Source: CAYXWM01 sp964468805 (GTDB lineage: Bacteria > Bacillota > Clostridia > Lachnospirales > WRBF01). Taken from it: a DNA stretch of 64,000 nt. The notes beneath the pieces are model-generated. The model did not search any database. It saw only the letters and a program-made list of their open reading frames with translations, and was not told the DNA's origin. Both the position numbers and the translations under genes were made by a program. This document shows, piece by piece, positions 8,893-17,966 of the stretch. The stretch covers positions 12,359 to 76,358 of the forward strand of contig CAYXWM010000004.1 of assembly GCA_964468805.1 (NCBI GenBank), in the 5' to 3' direction. Positions within the stretch are counted from its first letter, which is position 1, and the number at the start of each line of letters is the position of its first letter.

Positions 8893-8965
8893 GAACCATA
8901 GGTATACCATAAAATTTTAGAATCAGCGTATTGAACATAATTCGAACACGAGAGGAAAATACCAC

Positions 8966-9784
8966 ATGACAATTAAAAGTTATACTTTGGCAAACGGAGT
9001 AGAAATTCCGGCTTTAGGATATGGAACTTACAAGGTGGAAGATGGAAATCAGGCCGTTGAATCTGTAAAGACGGCTCTGGCTACGGGTTATCGCCATATT
9101 GATACTGCGTCATTCTATGGAAATGAAGAAAGCATAGGAGAGGCTGTCAGACAAAGCGGAATACCCCGTAATGAAGTGTTTGTGGTAAGCAAGGTTTGGA
9201 ATACGGAACAGGGCTACGAAAAAACCATAAACTCCTTTGAGACTTCCCTGAAAAAGATGAAATTTGATTACCTTGATTTGTTCCTTGTTCATTGGCCCAA
9301 GGAAATCAGCGGAGAAACTTGGAGAGCCTTGGAGAAGCTTTACAGAGAAGGAAAAATTCGAGCTATAGGTGTTTCCAACTTCATGGTTCATCACTTGGAA
9401 AACTTATTAAAAACAGCCGAAATCATGCCTATGGTAAATCAGATTGAATTTCACCCTCAACTAATGCAAAAAGGTGTTTTGGATTATTGTAAGGAAAAGA
9501 ATATTATAGTTGAGGCTTGGGCTCCGTTAATGCGAGGCAGAATATTTGACATACCGCTGTTAAAAGAACTGTCGGAAAAATACAATCGCACAATTTCCCA
9601 AATAGTTTTAAGGTGGGATTTGCAAATGGGCGTTGTAACTTTGCCCAAAACGGTTAACCCAAACAGGATAGCAGAAAACATGAATATTTTCGACTTTGAA
9701 CTGTCTCAAGAAGATATGCAAAAAATTTGTGATTTAAATACTGAAGAAAGAATAGGTGCCGATCCGGATAAAATTGATTTTTAG
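8966..9784 (+). CDS. aldo/keto reductase
   Basis: A 272-residue NAD(P)H-dependent oxidoreductase of the AKR superfamily (2,5-diketogluconate reductase-like). The catalytic tetrad is visible: D and Y in DTASFYGNE, K in VSKVWN and H in FLVHWP. GVSNF and LPKTVNPNRIAENMNIFDF (cofactor-binding C-terminal region) are present, and the length is typical. It reduces small carbonyl compounds, but the substrate is undetermined. The MBL hydrolase gene follows after 26 bases on the same strand, so the two may be co-transcribed. Confidence 0.95.
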   Translation: MTIKSYTLANGVEIPALGYGTYKVEDGNQAVESVKTALATGYRHIDTASFYGNEESIGEAVRQSGIPRNEVFVVSKVWNTEQGYEKTINSFETSLKKMKFDYLDLFLVHWPKEISGETWRALEKLYREGKIRAIGVSNFMVHHLENLLKTAEIMPMVNQIEFHPQLMQKGVLDYCKEKNIIVEAWAPLMRGRIFDIPLLKELSEKYNRTISQIVLRWDLQMGVVTLPKTVNPNRIAENMNIFDFELSQEDMQKICDLNTEERIGADPDKIDF

Positions 9785-9810
9785 TTGATTGAAATGGGGG
9801 TAATTTCTTT

Positions 9811-10662
9811 ATGGTTGAGATACTGTCTGTAATTGATAATTTAAGCTGTTCGCCCAATTATCATGCGGAACACGGATTGTCCTTGCATATAAAGCAAAAT
9901 GAAGACTGTTATTTGCTGGATACAGGGGCATCCGAAAAGTTTATGGAAAACGCGGGAAAAATGGGCGTTGATTTGAAAGGTTTAAAAGCCGTTTTTATTT
10001 CTCATAACCACTATGATCATATGGGCGGTCTTTCTCACTTATTGGAGCATAATAAGGAAGTAAAGGTTTATATTAAAAACTCTGCTAAAAGTGAGTTTTA
10101 TTATAAAGTCTTTTGCTTTAAAAAGAACGTGGGTGACCAAAAGGGTACGCTTGAAAAGTATGCTGACAGATTTGTGTTTTTTGAGGATGATTTGAGTATT
10201 ACAGACTCTTTTAAATTGCTTTCAAACAACGTTGTCAATGAATATTATTCTTGTAAAGATAAGAAGCTTTTGGAAAAACAGGCAGGGCACTTCGTCCCCG
10301 ACCGGTTTAATCATGAATTGTTTGCAGTTATTGAAGAAAACAAGGAATTAATCGTAGTAAGCAGTTGCAGTCACAGCGGTATTGTAAATATCCTTGATAC
10401 GGTAAAAGAAAAATATCAGGATAAGCCCATTTCACATTTAATCGGCGGATTTCATTTAGCCGGAATAGGTTTAAACGGAAAACCTTCAAAATTAAACTGC
10501 TCGGAAGATTACATAAAAGAGGTCTGCCAAATTCTTTCGGAACGTTGCAAACAAGTTTATACTTGCCATTGTACCGGAACCATGGCTTATAATATTATGA
10601 AAAGAGAGATGGGAGACGGTATTTCTTATCTTGATGCAGGAACGAGAATAATAATTAATTGA
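9811..10662 (+). CDS. MBL-fold metal-dependent hydrolase (COG1237-like)
   Basis: A 283-residue metallo-beta-lactamase-fold protein. The metal-binding HxHxDH motif is SHNHYDHMGG near residue 68, and later metal ligands are in SSCSHSG, GGFHLAG and TCHCTGT. The pattern with a CHCTG motif and a terminal DAGTRI is characteristic of the COG1237 group, related to the archaeal pterin-biosynthesis protein once called MptA-like. The bacterial role is not established. The GGGGG-rich site before the ATG and the 26-base gap to the reductase suggest co-transcription. Family A repeat copy 1 follows about 115 bases downstream. Confidence 0.88.
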   Translation: MVEILSVIDNLSCSPNYHAEHGLSLHIKQNEDCYLLDTGASEKFMENAGKMGVDLKGLKAVFISHNHYDHMGGLSHLLEHNKEVKVYIKNSAKSEFYYKVFCFKKNVGDQKGTLEKYADRFVFFEDDLSITDSFKLLSNNVVNEYYSCKDKKLLEKQAGHFVPDRFNHELFAVIEENKELIVVSSCSHSGIVNILDTVKEKYQDKPISHLIGGFHLAGIGLNGKPSKLNCSEDYIKEVCQILSERCKQVYTCHCTGTMAYNIMKREMGDGISYLDAGTRIIIN

Positions 10663-10776
10663 TAATATTAGACAAAACCCGGAAACTTTGCTATAGTATT
10701 GGAATCTATGAATCATCAACCCATGAGTATTTTATAAATATCTCTGATGAGTTCGTTGACAGATAATTTTTTACTG

Positions 10777-10866
10777 ATTCCATATAAGATGAGGGACAAA
10801 AATAATTGTTTTTCCTTGAGCCGTTGGAACAAATCAATTATTTTTGTCCTCTGTTTAAAATGGAAT
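10777..10866 (+). repeat. repeat family A, copy 1
   Basis: A roughly 90-bp imperfect palindrome. The left arm ATTCCATATAAGATG with GGACAAAAATAATTG is mirrored by CAATTATTTTTGTCC with TTTAAAATGGAAT, around the loop-proximal CCTTGAGCCGTTGG. It lies 27 bases upstream of the GRAM/PH-like gene, so it is within or just upstream of that gene's leader. Confidence 0.85.
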
Positions 10867-10893
10867 AAGTATACATAATTCAGGAGAGTGACT

Positions 10894-11223
10894 ATGAGAC
10901 ATAATGTGGATTTAAGACCTAACGAAACAATTATTGAAGTAACAAAAGGTGACTTATGGGTAGGATGGTCATTTGCTTCCAAACAAAACCGGGGCAGATA
11001 CACATTTACAGATCAAAGAGTAATTTTCACCCCGACACAGTTATTGGCTATGGGAAGCGATATAGAATTTAACTACAGTGACGTAGAAAGCTTAGAAAAA
11101 TGCTCCATAGGTCCGTTTTTACCTTTTGGAGTCAAAGTGATAACAAAACAAGGTGAAAAGTATAAATTGTCACTTATGAAAAGAGATAAATGGATTAAAA
11201 TTATAAACGACAGGATGTCTTAA
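10894..11223 (+). CDS. small GRAM/PH-like domain protein
   Basis: A 109-residue soluble protein with the pattern of bacterial PH/GRAM-like domains: an N-terminal strand ETIIEVTKGDLWV, GRYTFTDQRVIFTP, YSDVESLEKCS and a C-terminal helix KRDKWIKIINDR. Such domains usually bind lipids or proteins, but no function is established. The ATG at 10894 follows CAGGAGAG at good spacing; the in-frame GTG at 10888 overlaps that site and was not chosen. It is a single gene between family A repeat copy 1 and a strong terminator. Confidence 0.75.
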   Translation: MRHNVDLRPNETIIEVTKGDLWVGWSFASKQNRGRYTFTDQRVIFTPTQLLAMGSDIEFNYSDVESLEKCSIGPFLPFGVKVITKQGEKYKLSLMKRDKWIKIINDRMS

Positions 11224-11258
11224 TAACCTCAAAGAAAATATTATAATACGCTGAAAGT

Positions 11259-11288
11259 CCCGGAATTTAAAATTTCGGGATTTTTTTA
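11259..11288 (+). terminator. intrinsic terminator after the GRAM/PH-like gene
   Basis: The stem CCCGGAATTT/AAATTTCGGG is followed by seven T residues. Confidence 0.85.
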
Positions 11289-11686
11289 TTTCGGTAATTC
11301 CCCGGTCGCGATCCTACTATCAGCAAAATGATGTTTTATTAATATAACCTTATAGAATAATAGCAAAAATTACCGGATTTATATTGTTATAACATTAATA
11401 ATATGATAATATTGTATTAGACAAGAATAGTATGGGGGTGGTGTTGTGATAAATCAATGAAAAGAAAAAAGATTTTGCAAGACACCGCGACTAACTTGTT
11501 TCCTACATAATTTCAGCGGTTATACTTAATTTCGAGTTAAGTAGTAACAAAAGCGTATATTTATAAAAACACAAGAGCGAACTGTTTACGAAGAATAGCT
11601 TTTATTACTATTCCTTATGCAATTAAGTATATAAACTTATTTGAATCTGAAAAAAAGCCGTGAAAAACGGCGGATAGGAGATATGT
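11289..11686. other. intergenic stretch containing a long family B repeat
   Basis: About 400 bases without a gene. The second half holds the 112-bp family B copy. The first half is AT-rich, with no clear open frame. AGGAG precedes the lipoprotein start. Confidence 0.5.
11521..11632 (-). repeat. repeat family B, long copy (minus orientation)
   Basis: A 112-bp element bounded by TATACTTAAT and AATTAAGTATA. In reverse complement its first about 65 bases match the copy at 30185-30322 closely (ATTGCATAAGGAATAGTAA, AGCTATTCTTCGTAAAC, GTTC, CTCTTG), and its other end shares TTTTG, ACTAC and AATTAAGTATA with it. Confidence 0.75.
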
Positions 11687-13144
11687 ATGAGAAAAATAAT
11701 ATCAGGTTTGTTGATTTTAGTTTTATGTACTGCTTTTTTGAGCGGTTGCAGTAAGGAAGAGATAAATTATCTTAATCTTACACGAGAGATGTCTGCCTTG
11801 GAATCCGCACAGGATGTAGGAAGGCTTGACATTGAATTAGGTGAGGCTTGGGTAAGGGAAAAAGTAAAATTGTCGGTTGATTATCGTATGAATATGGCTG
11901 TAGATTACTTTGATTTGAATTTGGCGGTTACATATAACGGAACAAAAGCCGGTAATATTGATGTTATTTATGATTTCCAAAAAACAGATTCAATTTATAT
12001 ATCAGCAAAAGGCGTTTTAGACCTTATCCCATTATACGAAAAGCTGGGCTTTAGAGTATCCAAGGATGTAAAAGAGGCTCTTAAAGACAAAGACTATATT
12101 GTAGTTGATATGAGTGCAAATGATAACCAAGATTTTGTGGATTACAAACGAAACTTTAAAAACAGAAGCCAAGTCTCCAAATATTTATATGATTTCTTGG
12201 AAATGGCATTTGGGCAATTCAGCACGGGTGTTGTTTCCGAGAAAGACGGTGAATATAAAATATCTTTAAACAATCAACAGATTTATGAGTTGTTTAAAAA
12301 CACCGTGAATTATATTTCTCAAGACCCCGAACGTTTTTACAGCCAATTCTTAAAATTTATCAAAAAGACCTATTTATATCCTCAAAATATAATAGACGCA
12401 CTTGAGGCACAGGACAAAGCATTTCGGTATAACATGAACACTTTAAACCAATCCCTGGAGCAAAGCGAACCTTATACATTAGAATACTTATCTATGCTTG
12501 AGGGAACCAAGTTTGAATCCTCACTTAAAAAGGAATCCGGAAAATATGTTCAGACTACGAATTTTGTCTTAAAATATTCCAATGATGTCGTCCTTAAATT
12601 AACCGATAAAAATACCATGACCCCGGGTAAGGTTACCCCTAAGGAAATCACCGGAAACTTCTTTGATTACAATGAGCTTCTTGAAATAATGTATCACAAA
12701 GGCAAGTTCGAAAGTATGGATATTTACTTGAATCGTTCAGAACCGGAAGGCACCCCGTATGTGCATGCTTCTTATGAGAATGGCTATGATGGTGGCTATG
12801 TAGATTACTTTAATTCTGATAACAGTCTGTATGTCAGTCTGCCTTCAATCTGTAGACTCATGGGTGAGGAAGTTGAATTGGATGAGGAGAACAAAACAGC
12901 ACACTTTACCGTAAACGATGCTAAGATCCAAATGCCGGTCATTATGAAAGACGGCAATGCTTTTGTGAAATTAAGGGATTTTGAAAAGCTGGGGTATACT
13001 GTTGACTATCATGTGAAATATAGAGCGAAACATGAAGAGGAATATGAAGAGGACTATGACGAGGACTATGAAGCGGACTATGACGAGGACTATGAAGCGG
13101 ACTATTACGAGGAATACGCTATCGTTACTGTTTACAAATCCTAA
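11687..13144 (+). CDS. surface lipoprotein with C-terminal stalk-like domain and acidic repeat
   Basis: A 485-residue exported protein. The signal peptide MRKIISGLLILVLC runs to a lipobox LSGC with Cys21 as lipidation site. The long central region (about 30-330) is not recognised. Residues about 385-440 resemble the stalk or copper-amine-oxidase-N-like domain (YVSLPSICRLMGEEVELDEE, AFVKLRDFEKLGY). Between the last two predicted strands of that domain lies a strongly acidic D/E/Y-rich insert (13030-13119) with an exact 24-bp tandem duplication. The protein should sit on the outer face of the membrane. Its function is unknown. It is a single gene with a terminator on each side. Confidence 0.8.
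   Translation: MRKIISGLLILVLCTAFLSGCSKEEINYLNLTREMSALESAQDVGRLDIELGEAWVREKVKLSVDYRMNMAVDYFDLNLAVTYNGTKAGNIDVIYDFQKTDSIYISAKGVLDLIPLYEKLGFRVSKDVKEALKDKDYIVVDMSANDNQDFVDYKRNFKNRSQVSKYLYDFLEMAFGQFSTGVVSEKDGEYKISLNNQQIYELFKNTVNYISQDPERFYSQFLKFIKKTYLYPQNIIDALEAQDKAFRYNMNTLNQSLEQSEPYTLEYLSMLEGTKFESSLKKESGKYVQTTNFVLKYSNDVVLKLTDKNTMTPGKVTPKEITGNFFDYNELLEIMYHKGKFESMDIYLNRSEPEGTPYVHASYENGYDGGYVDYFNSDNSLYVSLPSICRLMGEEVELDEENKTAHFTVNDAKIQMPVIMKDGNAFVKLRDFEKLGYTVDYHVKYRAKHEEEYEEDYDEDYEADYDEDYEADYYEEYAIVTVYKS
13052..13099 (+). repeat. exact 24-bp tandem duplication inside the lipoprotein gene
   Basis: Two identical 24-bp units (13052-13075 and 13076-13099) encode DYDEDYEA twice. Partial units flank them, so this is a possible slippage-variable acidic tract. 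Confidence 0.9.
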
Positions 13145-13151
13145 TTCCCAT

Positions 13152-13195
13152 TAAAAAAATGCAGCCCCGGATTAACCACGGGCTGCATTTTTTTA
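13152..13195. terminator. bidirectional terminator between lipoprotein and dinB genes
   Basis: AAATGCAGCCC/GGGCTGCATTT is flanked by A and T runs and lies between convergent genes. Confidence 0.88.
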
Positions 13196-13230
13196 CGGCA
13201 GAAATACTAACAAATGTTCGCATATATTTC

Positions 13231-14475
13231 TCATTTAAAGAAGTTTATGGGATGAATAATATGCTCGTCCTTGGGGTTTACTTTTGTTATGTTTTTATCC
13301 AAGAGAAACAGCCCCTTTTTTATAGAATGATACCCGAAACGTTCCCTTAATTTATCCACCATATGCTCCATAATCTCCGCCTTGTCCCGTTTGTCCATAT
13401 CCGTAAAAAGACTTAGCTGAACAAAGGCATCTTTGTCCACCGGGTTTGTACCTCGAACTCCAATGCTCCTTATGGGATGATACATTTTGTATTTGGTCAG
13501 GAAGATTTCCATTGCCTTTTCGGCAATTTCCGAAGAAATAAAGGTTGGCATTTTTAACCCGGCTTGGCGTTCACAGGACATAAGGTTCTTGTCACGGACG
13601 TAAATTTGAACGGTGGTGCATTTTAGCCCGTGTTTTCTGAGCCTTGCCGCTACGCTTTCGGAGAGCATATAAATAACGATTTTTACGTCATCCGGGGTAA
13701 GCAGGTCACGAGGCGTTGTTATGGAGTTTCCTATGCTTTTTATAAAGGACTCCGGATTGCTTGAGGACACGGGAGAATTGTCTATACCGTTGGCAAAACG
13801 GTGCAACACCAACCCCCATTTTCCAAGACAACCGTAAAGATATTTATAATGGCAGTTTGCTAAGTCTCCTATGGTGTTTATGTTTAGACTGCGTAATTTT
13901 TTGGTGGTGGAACGCCCCACATAGAGTAATTCGGATGCAGGTAATGTCCAGACCAGATTTTTAAAGTTTTCCTTGGTTATAACCGTGGTTGCGTCCGGCT
14001 TTTTCATGTCACTGCCCAGTTTAGCAAAAACTTTATTGAAACTTACCCCAACCGAGGCGGTTATTCCTACTTCTTTAAGAATTCTGTGGCGTATTTCGTT
14101 GGCTATGGTAGGGCCGCTTCCGAAAAGCCCCACGCTACCGCTTACGTCCAACCAACATTCGTCTATACCAAAGGATTCCACTTGGTCTGTATATTCTTCG
14201 TAAATACTCTTGACTGTTTTGGAAAACTGTAAATACAGTGAAAAATTAGCCGGTAGGCATATTAATCCCGGGCATTTCTGTTTTGCCTGCCAAATAGGCT
14301 CGCCTGTTTTTACCCCCGTCTTTTTTGCAGGTTGGTTTTTTGCCAAAATAATTCCGTGCCTTGCATTGGGGTCACCGCAAACAGCCACAGGCTTCATTCT
14401 TAAATCGGGTCTAAACAAACATTCCACCGAGGCATAAAAATTATTTAAGTCGGAATGTAATATAACCCTATCCAC
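13231..14475 (-). CDS. dinB: DNA polymerase IV (Y-family)
   Basis: A 414-residue translesion polymerase. The N-terminal catalytic aspartate is in HSDLNNFYASVE, and the second acidic pair is in SFGIDECWLDVSG, where the usual SIDEAFLD reads GIDECWLD. The helix-hairpin-helix thumb contains LPASELLYVGRSTTKKL, and the little-finger domain follows. It copies past damaged bases at low fidelity in the cytoplasm. The start is GTG with GGAGGTG six bases upstream. A sliding-clamp-binding QLSLF motif is visible near the C-terminus. It is a single minus-strand gene that converges on the lipoprotein gene. Confidence 0.93.
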   Translation of the reverse strand: MDRVILHSDLNNFYASVECLFRPDLRMKPVAVCGDPNARHGIILAKNQPAKKTGVKTGEPIWQAKQKCPGLICLPANFSLYLQFSKTVKSIYEEYTDQVESFGIDECWLDVSGSVGLFGSGPTIANEIRHRILKEVGITASVGVSFNKVFAKLGSDMKKPDATTVITKENFKNLVWTLPASELLYVGRSTTKKLRSLNINTIGDLANCHYKYLYGCLGKWGLVLHRFANGIDNSPVSSSNPESFIKSIGNSITTPRDLLTPDDVKIVIYMLSESVAARLRKHGLKCTTVQIYVRDKNLMSCERQAGLKMPTFISSEIAEKAMEIFLTKYKMYHPIRSIGVRGTNPVDKDAFVQLSLFTDMDKRDKAEIMEHMVDKLRERFGYHSIKKGLFLLDKNITKVNPKDEHIIHPINFFK

Positions 14476-14629
14476 CGATTCACCTCCGATAAAACATATG
14501 TTCGATTATTATTATATTACTTTCGGAGGAAAATACAACAGAAATATTCCGGCAGTTTTTGATAGGGTTTGACAAATCTTGAAGCAAATTAGAGTTAGAC
14601 CATTTATTGGCAATGTATAGATATACTGA

Positions 14630-14719
14630 CTCCATTTTAAAACACAGGACAAAAATAATTGATTTTTTCCAACGGTTTAAGGAAAAACGATTATTTTTGT
14701 CCTTCAAATTATTTGGAAT
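14630..14719 (-). repeat. repeat family A, copy 2 (minus orientation)
   Basis: A reverse-oriented copy: TCCATTTTAAAACA, GGACAAAAATAATTG, the centre TTTTTTCCAACGG, then ATTATTTTTGTCC and TTTGGAAT. It lies between the histidine-kinase operon and dinB. A spurious minus-strand frame runs through it. Confidence 0.85.
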
Positions 14720-14730
14720 TGGTTATTAAT

Positions 14731-14757
14731 ACCCCGCCTCTATGCGGCGGGGTATTC
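14731..14757 (-). terminator. possible terminator after the histidine-kinase gene
   Basis: The GC-rich stem ATACCCCGCC/GGCGGGGTAT starts a few bases beyond the kinase stop. The U-tract in the minus-strand direction is weak (TATTAATAA). Confidence 0.5.
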
Positions 14758-14764
14758 GGGTAAT

Positions 14765-16267
14765 CTATTCTTCACATCTGCTTAATACAAACCAAAATAC
14801 ACTGCCTTGTCCCGGTCGGGAAGCAACACCGTAAAGCCCGTTATGGTTTTGTATAATCTGTTTTACTATGGATAGCCCCAAACCGCTGCCGGTAATGGCT
14901 CGTTTGTGGGTTTTATCTACCTTATAATATCTGTCCCAAATATAGGGCAGGCTTTCTTCGGCTATGCCTTCGCCGCTGTCTATGACCTCAATCCGAACGC
15001 TGTTTTCATAATCTGTTTGCCTTACGGTTACGGTTTTGTCCTCTCCGGAATAATTAATCCCGTTGATTAAAAGATTATAAAAAGCTTGGGATATTTTGCT
15101 CTCATCGGCGTAAACATAGGTTTCTCGTTGGTATTCAAAGTTAATGGTGAAGTTTTCGTTCTTTAGCAGACCTCTGAGCCTTTCCACGGCCTCACGGATA
15201 CTTTGGGTAAGATTATACTTTCGCATATCCGGCTGTTGTATTCCGGATTCCAGCTTGGATATATCCAAAACATCGTTAACCAGATTGGTAAGCCGTCTTG
15301 ATTCGTCTACTATAATTTGTGCGTTTTCCGCATTGTTTTCTTCAGGCAAATCACGCATAATTTCCGCATAGCCGGAAATTAGAGTAAGTGGCGTTCGCAA
15401 GTCGTGGGATATGTTTGCTATCAATTCACGCCTCAATTTTTCTACCTTAGATAATTCCTTTGCGGCGAAATTTAAGGTATCCGCAAGCTCGGTGATTTCT
15501 TTGTAACCCTTATCGTAGAATTGGATATCGAAATCCCCGGTAGCCAGTTTTTTTGCACTTTGATTAATATTAACTATGGGCTTGGATACGTTTCTGGCTA
15601 TTATAAACGCCAATATTACAGAAAAAACAAGCATAATCACGGTTATATAATACAACTGTACCCTTAGGGTATTTACCGTGGAATTAACCGGGGTGATTAC
15701 GGAATTAAGCATAACAGCCACGGTTTCTTTGTTTTCTGTGGTAAATACCTTTACGTAAACTATACTTTCCGGCACAGTAAAGCCGGGCAGTATTCTTATA
15801 TCGCTGATAATTATGTCCTTATCGGTGCTTTCCGAAGGCTGAATCTGAAATTTTGTAATGCCGTTGCGGTCGAAAAATTGCAGGAGTTCGCCGCCTTTTT
15901 CTATGGTATTAATCAGCAGCATAGCCTTTTCATAGGTGGTGAGTTTGTGTATCAAGCAATCACGCAAAACGTCCGAGGAATAGACCTCTTTGCCGTTTTT
16001 TGTGAGTATTTCGACGCAAACGTCGTTTCCTTCGGATATTCCGGTGACTATATTGGGTAAATCTTTATTATTTAAATTTTTTAAAATAGTAGAGGCGGCG
16101 GACTTTATGTCGTTGATTTTAATATGCTTATAGAAGCTTTCCAAAAACACCGTTTGGAACAACCACAGTATTAACAACAACAGCCCGCAAAAGCCCAATA
16201 AAAAGCTGAATATTTTCCATTTTACGCCGGTATTGCGTCTGCTCTTAACCTTCAAATCTGTAACCAA
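14765..16267 (-). CDS. sensor histidine kinase
   Basis: A 500-residue membrane kinase. It has transmembrane helices at about 17-40 and 205-225 bracketing an extracytoplasmic sensor domain. A HAMP segment (VSKPIVNINQSAKKLATGDF) is followed by HisKA with the phosphorylated histidine in ANISHDLRTPLTLI, then HATPase motifs: the N box with NLLINGINYS, G1 DSGEGI and G2 GSGLGLSIV. It should autophosphorylate and pass phosphate to the response regulator encoded just upstream. The only long start is TTG at 16267, overlapping the regulator gene by 23 bases with GGAG directly adjacent, so the exact start is uncertain. Confidence 0.93.
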   Translation of the reverse strand: MVTDLKVKSRRNTGVKWKIFSFLLGFCGLLLLILWLFQTVFLESFYKHIKINDIKSAASTILKNLNNKDLPNIVTGISEGNDVCVEILTKNGKEVYSSDVLRDCLIHKLTTYEKAMLLINTIEKGGELLQFFDRNGITKFQIQPSESTDKDIIISDIRILPGFTVPESIVYVKVFTTENKETVAVMLNSVITPVNSTVNTLRVQLYYITVIMLVFSVILAFIIARNVSKPIVNINQSAKKLATGDFDIQFYDKGYKEITELADTLNFAAKELSKVEKLRRELIANISHDLRTPLTLISGYAEIMRDLPEENNAENAQIIVDESRRLTNLVNDVLDISKLESGIQQPDMRKYNLTQSIREAVERLRGLLKNENFTINFEYQRETYVYADESKISQAFYNLLINGINYSGEDKTVTVRQTDYENSVRIEVIDSGEGIAEESLPYIWDRYYKVDKTHKRAITGSGLGLSIVKQIIQNHNGLYGVASRPGQGSVFWFVLSRCEE

Positions 16268-16916
16268 CTCCGCGCAGAGTTTTTATAAATTCCGAATATT
16301 TGCCCAATGCCTTGCGAATCAGTTTAATATGGGTATCCAGGGTGCGGTCGTCACCGAAAAAATCATAACCCCAAACTTCCGTAATTAGCTTCTCCCGAGA
16401 CAGGGCAACGTTTTTGTTTTTAACCATAAAAAACAGCAAATCGTATTCCTTGGGTGTCATGTTTATATCCACCCCGTCTACCGAGATTTTTCTTGCGGTA
16501 AAATCCACGGCAAGACCTTCTTTTACGTATTTGTCATGATTTACAGCATTGCCTTTTTTGGCACGTTTCATAATTGCCTCTATACGCATCATCAGTTCCT
16601 TGGGAGAAAAGGGTTTGACAACATAATCATCCACGCCGGATTCAAAGCCGTGGATTTTGTCGTATTCTTCGCCTCTGGCTGAAAGCATAACCACGGGAAT
16701 GTCATGGGTTTTGCGGATTTCTTTCACAGCGGAAAAGCCGTCCAGCTCCGGCATCATAACGTCCATAAGAATAATGTCATAATTGCCTTCTCTGCAGAGC
16801 TTAACTGCCTCCATGCCGTTTGCTGCTTCTGTTACCTTATGCCCTTCAAACTCAGCATATTTTTTTATTAGGGCACGTATTTTATCCTCGTCATCCACTA
16901 TTAACATGGAATACAC
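16245..16916 (-). CDS. OmpR/PhoB-family response regulator
   Basis: A 223-residue DNA-binding regulator. The receiver domain has the acidic pocket DDE, the phospho-acceptor aspartate in ILMDVMMPELDG, and the lysine in VVKPFSPKEL. The C-terminal winged helix contains MTPKEYDLLFFMVKNKN and DTHIKLIRKALG. The GTG at 16916 is preceded by GAGGTG at good spacing. An open frame extends upstream to 16979, but that extension is unlike the family. It is the partner of the kinase gene that overlaps its 3' end. The regulated genes are unknown. Confidence 0.93.
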   Translation of the reverse strand: MYSMLIVDDEDKIRALIKKYAEFEGHKVTEAANGMEAVKLCREGNYDIILMDVMMPELDGFSAVKEIRKTHDIPVVMLSARGEEYDKIHGFESGVDDYVVKPFSPKELMMRIEAIMKRAKKGNAVNHDKYVKEGLAVDFTARKISVDGVDINMTPKEYDLLFFMVKNKNVALSREKLITEVWGYDFFGDDRTLDTHIKLIRKALGKYSEFIKTLRGVGYRFEG

Positions 16917-17045
16917 TGTATCACCTCGTTTCCGGTAAAAACCTTGGAGTAAAAATTTCCGGAAAATGTTCTTCCCCAAACCTATTTAATATTTTGCGGG
17001 GATAAATAATATTTTAATAAGGTAAAGCGATAAAGCAAGATTTTG

Positions 17046-17074
17046 TTGCTTTTTTAACTTTTCCGGACTATAAT
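17046..17074 (+). promoter_or_regulatory. predicted promoter of hisF-hisIE
   Basis: TTGCTT (17046-17051), 17 bases, then TATAAT (17069-17074). The leader to hisF is about 120 bases. It contains an isolated GAAAGGAGAT at 17091 and two exact tandem copies of a 16-bp unit (AAGGATTAAACAAAAT) at 17145-17176. Confidence 0.6.
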
Positions 17075-17144
17075 TGTTTTATATATTTTTGAAAGGAGAT
17101 TGTCTGCTTATTATACCGGAAAAATTAAAGCATATAAAGTAAAT

Positions 17145-17176
17145 AAGGATTAAACAAAATAAGGATTAAACAAAAT
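17145..17176 (+). repeat. 16-bp tandem repeat in the hisF leader
   Basis: The unit AAGGATTAAACAAAAT occurs twice back to back, ending about 28 bases before the hisF ATG. hisF has no clear Shine-Dalgarno site of its own. Confidence 0.8.
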
Positions 17177-17203
17177 ACGGTTTAAAAACGGACAATAGAA
17201 AAT

Positions 17204-17962
17204 ATGCATACAAAACGTATAATACCTTGTTTGGACGTAGACAAGGGACGAGTGGTTAAGGGAGTTAATTTTGTAAACCTGCAAGATGCCGGGGACCCTG
17301 TGGAAACTGCCGAGTTTTACAACGAATCGGGAGCAGACGAACTGGTGTTTTTGGATATAACCGCTTCTGCGGACGGCAGAGCAATAATGCTGGACGTAGT
17401 TGCAAAAACTGCTGATAGGGTTTTTATTCCTCTGACTGTAGGCGGCGGAATAAATTCTGTGGAGGATTTTCGCCGTATACTTTCCGCAGGAGCGGATAAG
17501 ATTTCCGTAAACTCAGCGGCTTTAAAAGACCCCACTCTTATTACCCAAGCGGCGGAACGCTTCGGCAGCCAATGCGTGGTGGTTGCCATAGACGCAAAAT
17601 CAAGAGAGGGCGGCGGCTACGACGTTTATTTAAACGGCGGTAGGGTAAATACCGGTCGGGATGCCGTGGAATGGGCCATAGAAGCTGAAAAGTTGGGAGC
17701 CGGAGAAATATTGCTTACAAGCATGGACTGCGACGGCACCAAAGCAGGTTATCACATTGAATTAACCAAGACAATTTCCAAGGCTGTGTCCATACCGGTA
17801 ATAGCCTCCGGCGGTGCCGGTACAAAGGATCATTTCAGCGATGTGTTTACCCAAGGCTGTGCCGATGCGGCATTGGCGGCTTCTTTGTTTCATTTCAGAG
17901 AGCTGGATATTAAGGATTTAAAAGAATATTTACATGAACAGGGAATATCTGTTAGGAGATGA
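17204..17962 (+). CDS. hisF: imidazole glycerol phosphate synthase, cyclase subunit
   Basis: A 252-residue (beta/alpha)8-barrel enzyme. With HisH it converts PRFAR plus ammonia from glutamine to imidazole glycerol phosphate and AICAR in histidine synthesis. The catalytic aspartates are visible in [15 protein letters not shown] (Asp11) and VVAIDAKSR. The phosphate-binding GGGI and ASGGAGT loops and the [11 protein letters not shown] segment match the family. It is cytoplasmic. hisIE begins five bases after the stop. The rest of the his pathway, including hisH and hisA, is not in this window. Confidence 0.96.
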   Translation: MHTKRIIPCLDVDKGRVVKGVNFVNLQDAGDPVETAEFYNESGADELVFLDITASADGRAIMLDVVAKTADRVFIPLTVGGGINSVEDFRRILSAGADKISVNSAALKDPTLITQAAERFGSQCVVVAIDAKSREGGGYDVYLNGGRVNTGRDAVEWAIEAEKLGAGEILLTSMDCDGTKAGYHIELTKTISKAVSIPVIASGGAGTKDHFSDVFTQGCADAALAASLFHFRELDIKDLKEYLHEQGISVRR

Positions 17963-17966
17963 TGAC

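Larger units (their letters stand above)
8618..8965. other. divergent intergenic region between VWA-protein and aldo/keto reductase genes
   Basis: The 348-base region contains a degenerate copy of repeat family B at 8653-8681, the probable promoter of the VWA gene on the minus strand and the probable aldo/keto reductase promoter on the plus strand. No other open frame with a ribosome-binding site was seen. Confidence 0.6.

Noticed and set aside
14480..14707. Minus-strand open frame of 75 codons between dinB and the kinase gene
   Set aside because: About a third of it is a translation of family A repeat copy 2, and no ribosome-binding site was seen.
17075..17203. T-box or histidine attenuator upstream of hisF
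   Set aside because: No T-box sequence, no run of histidine codons and no terminator hairpin were seen.
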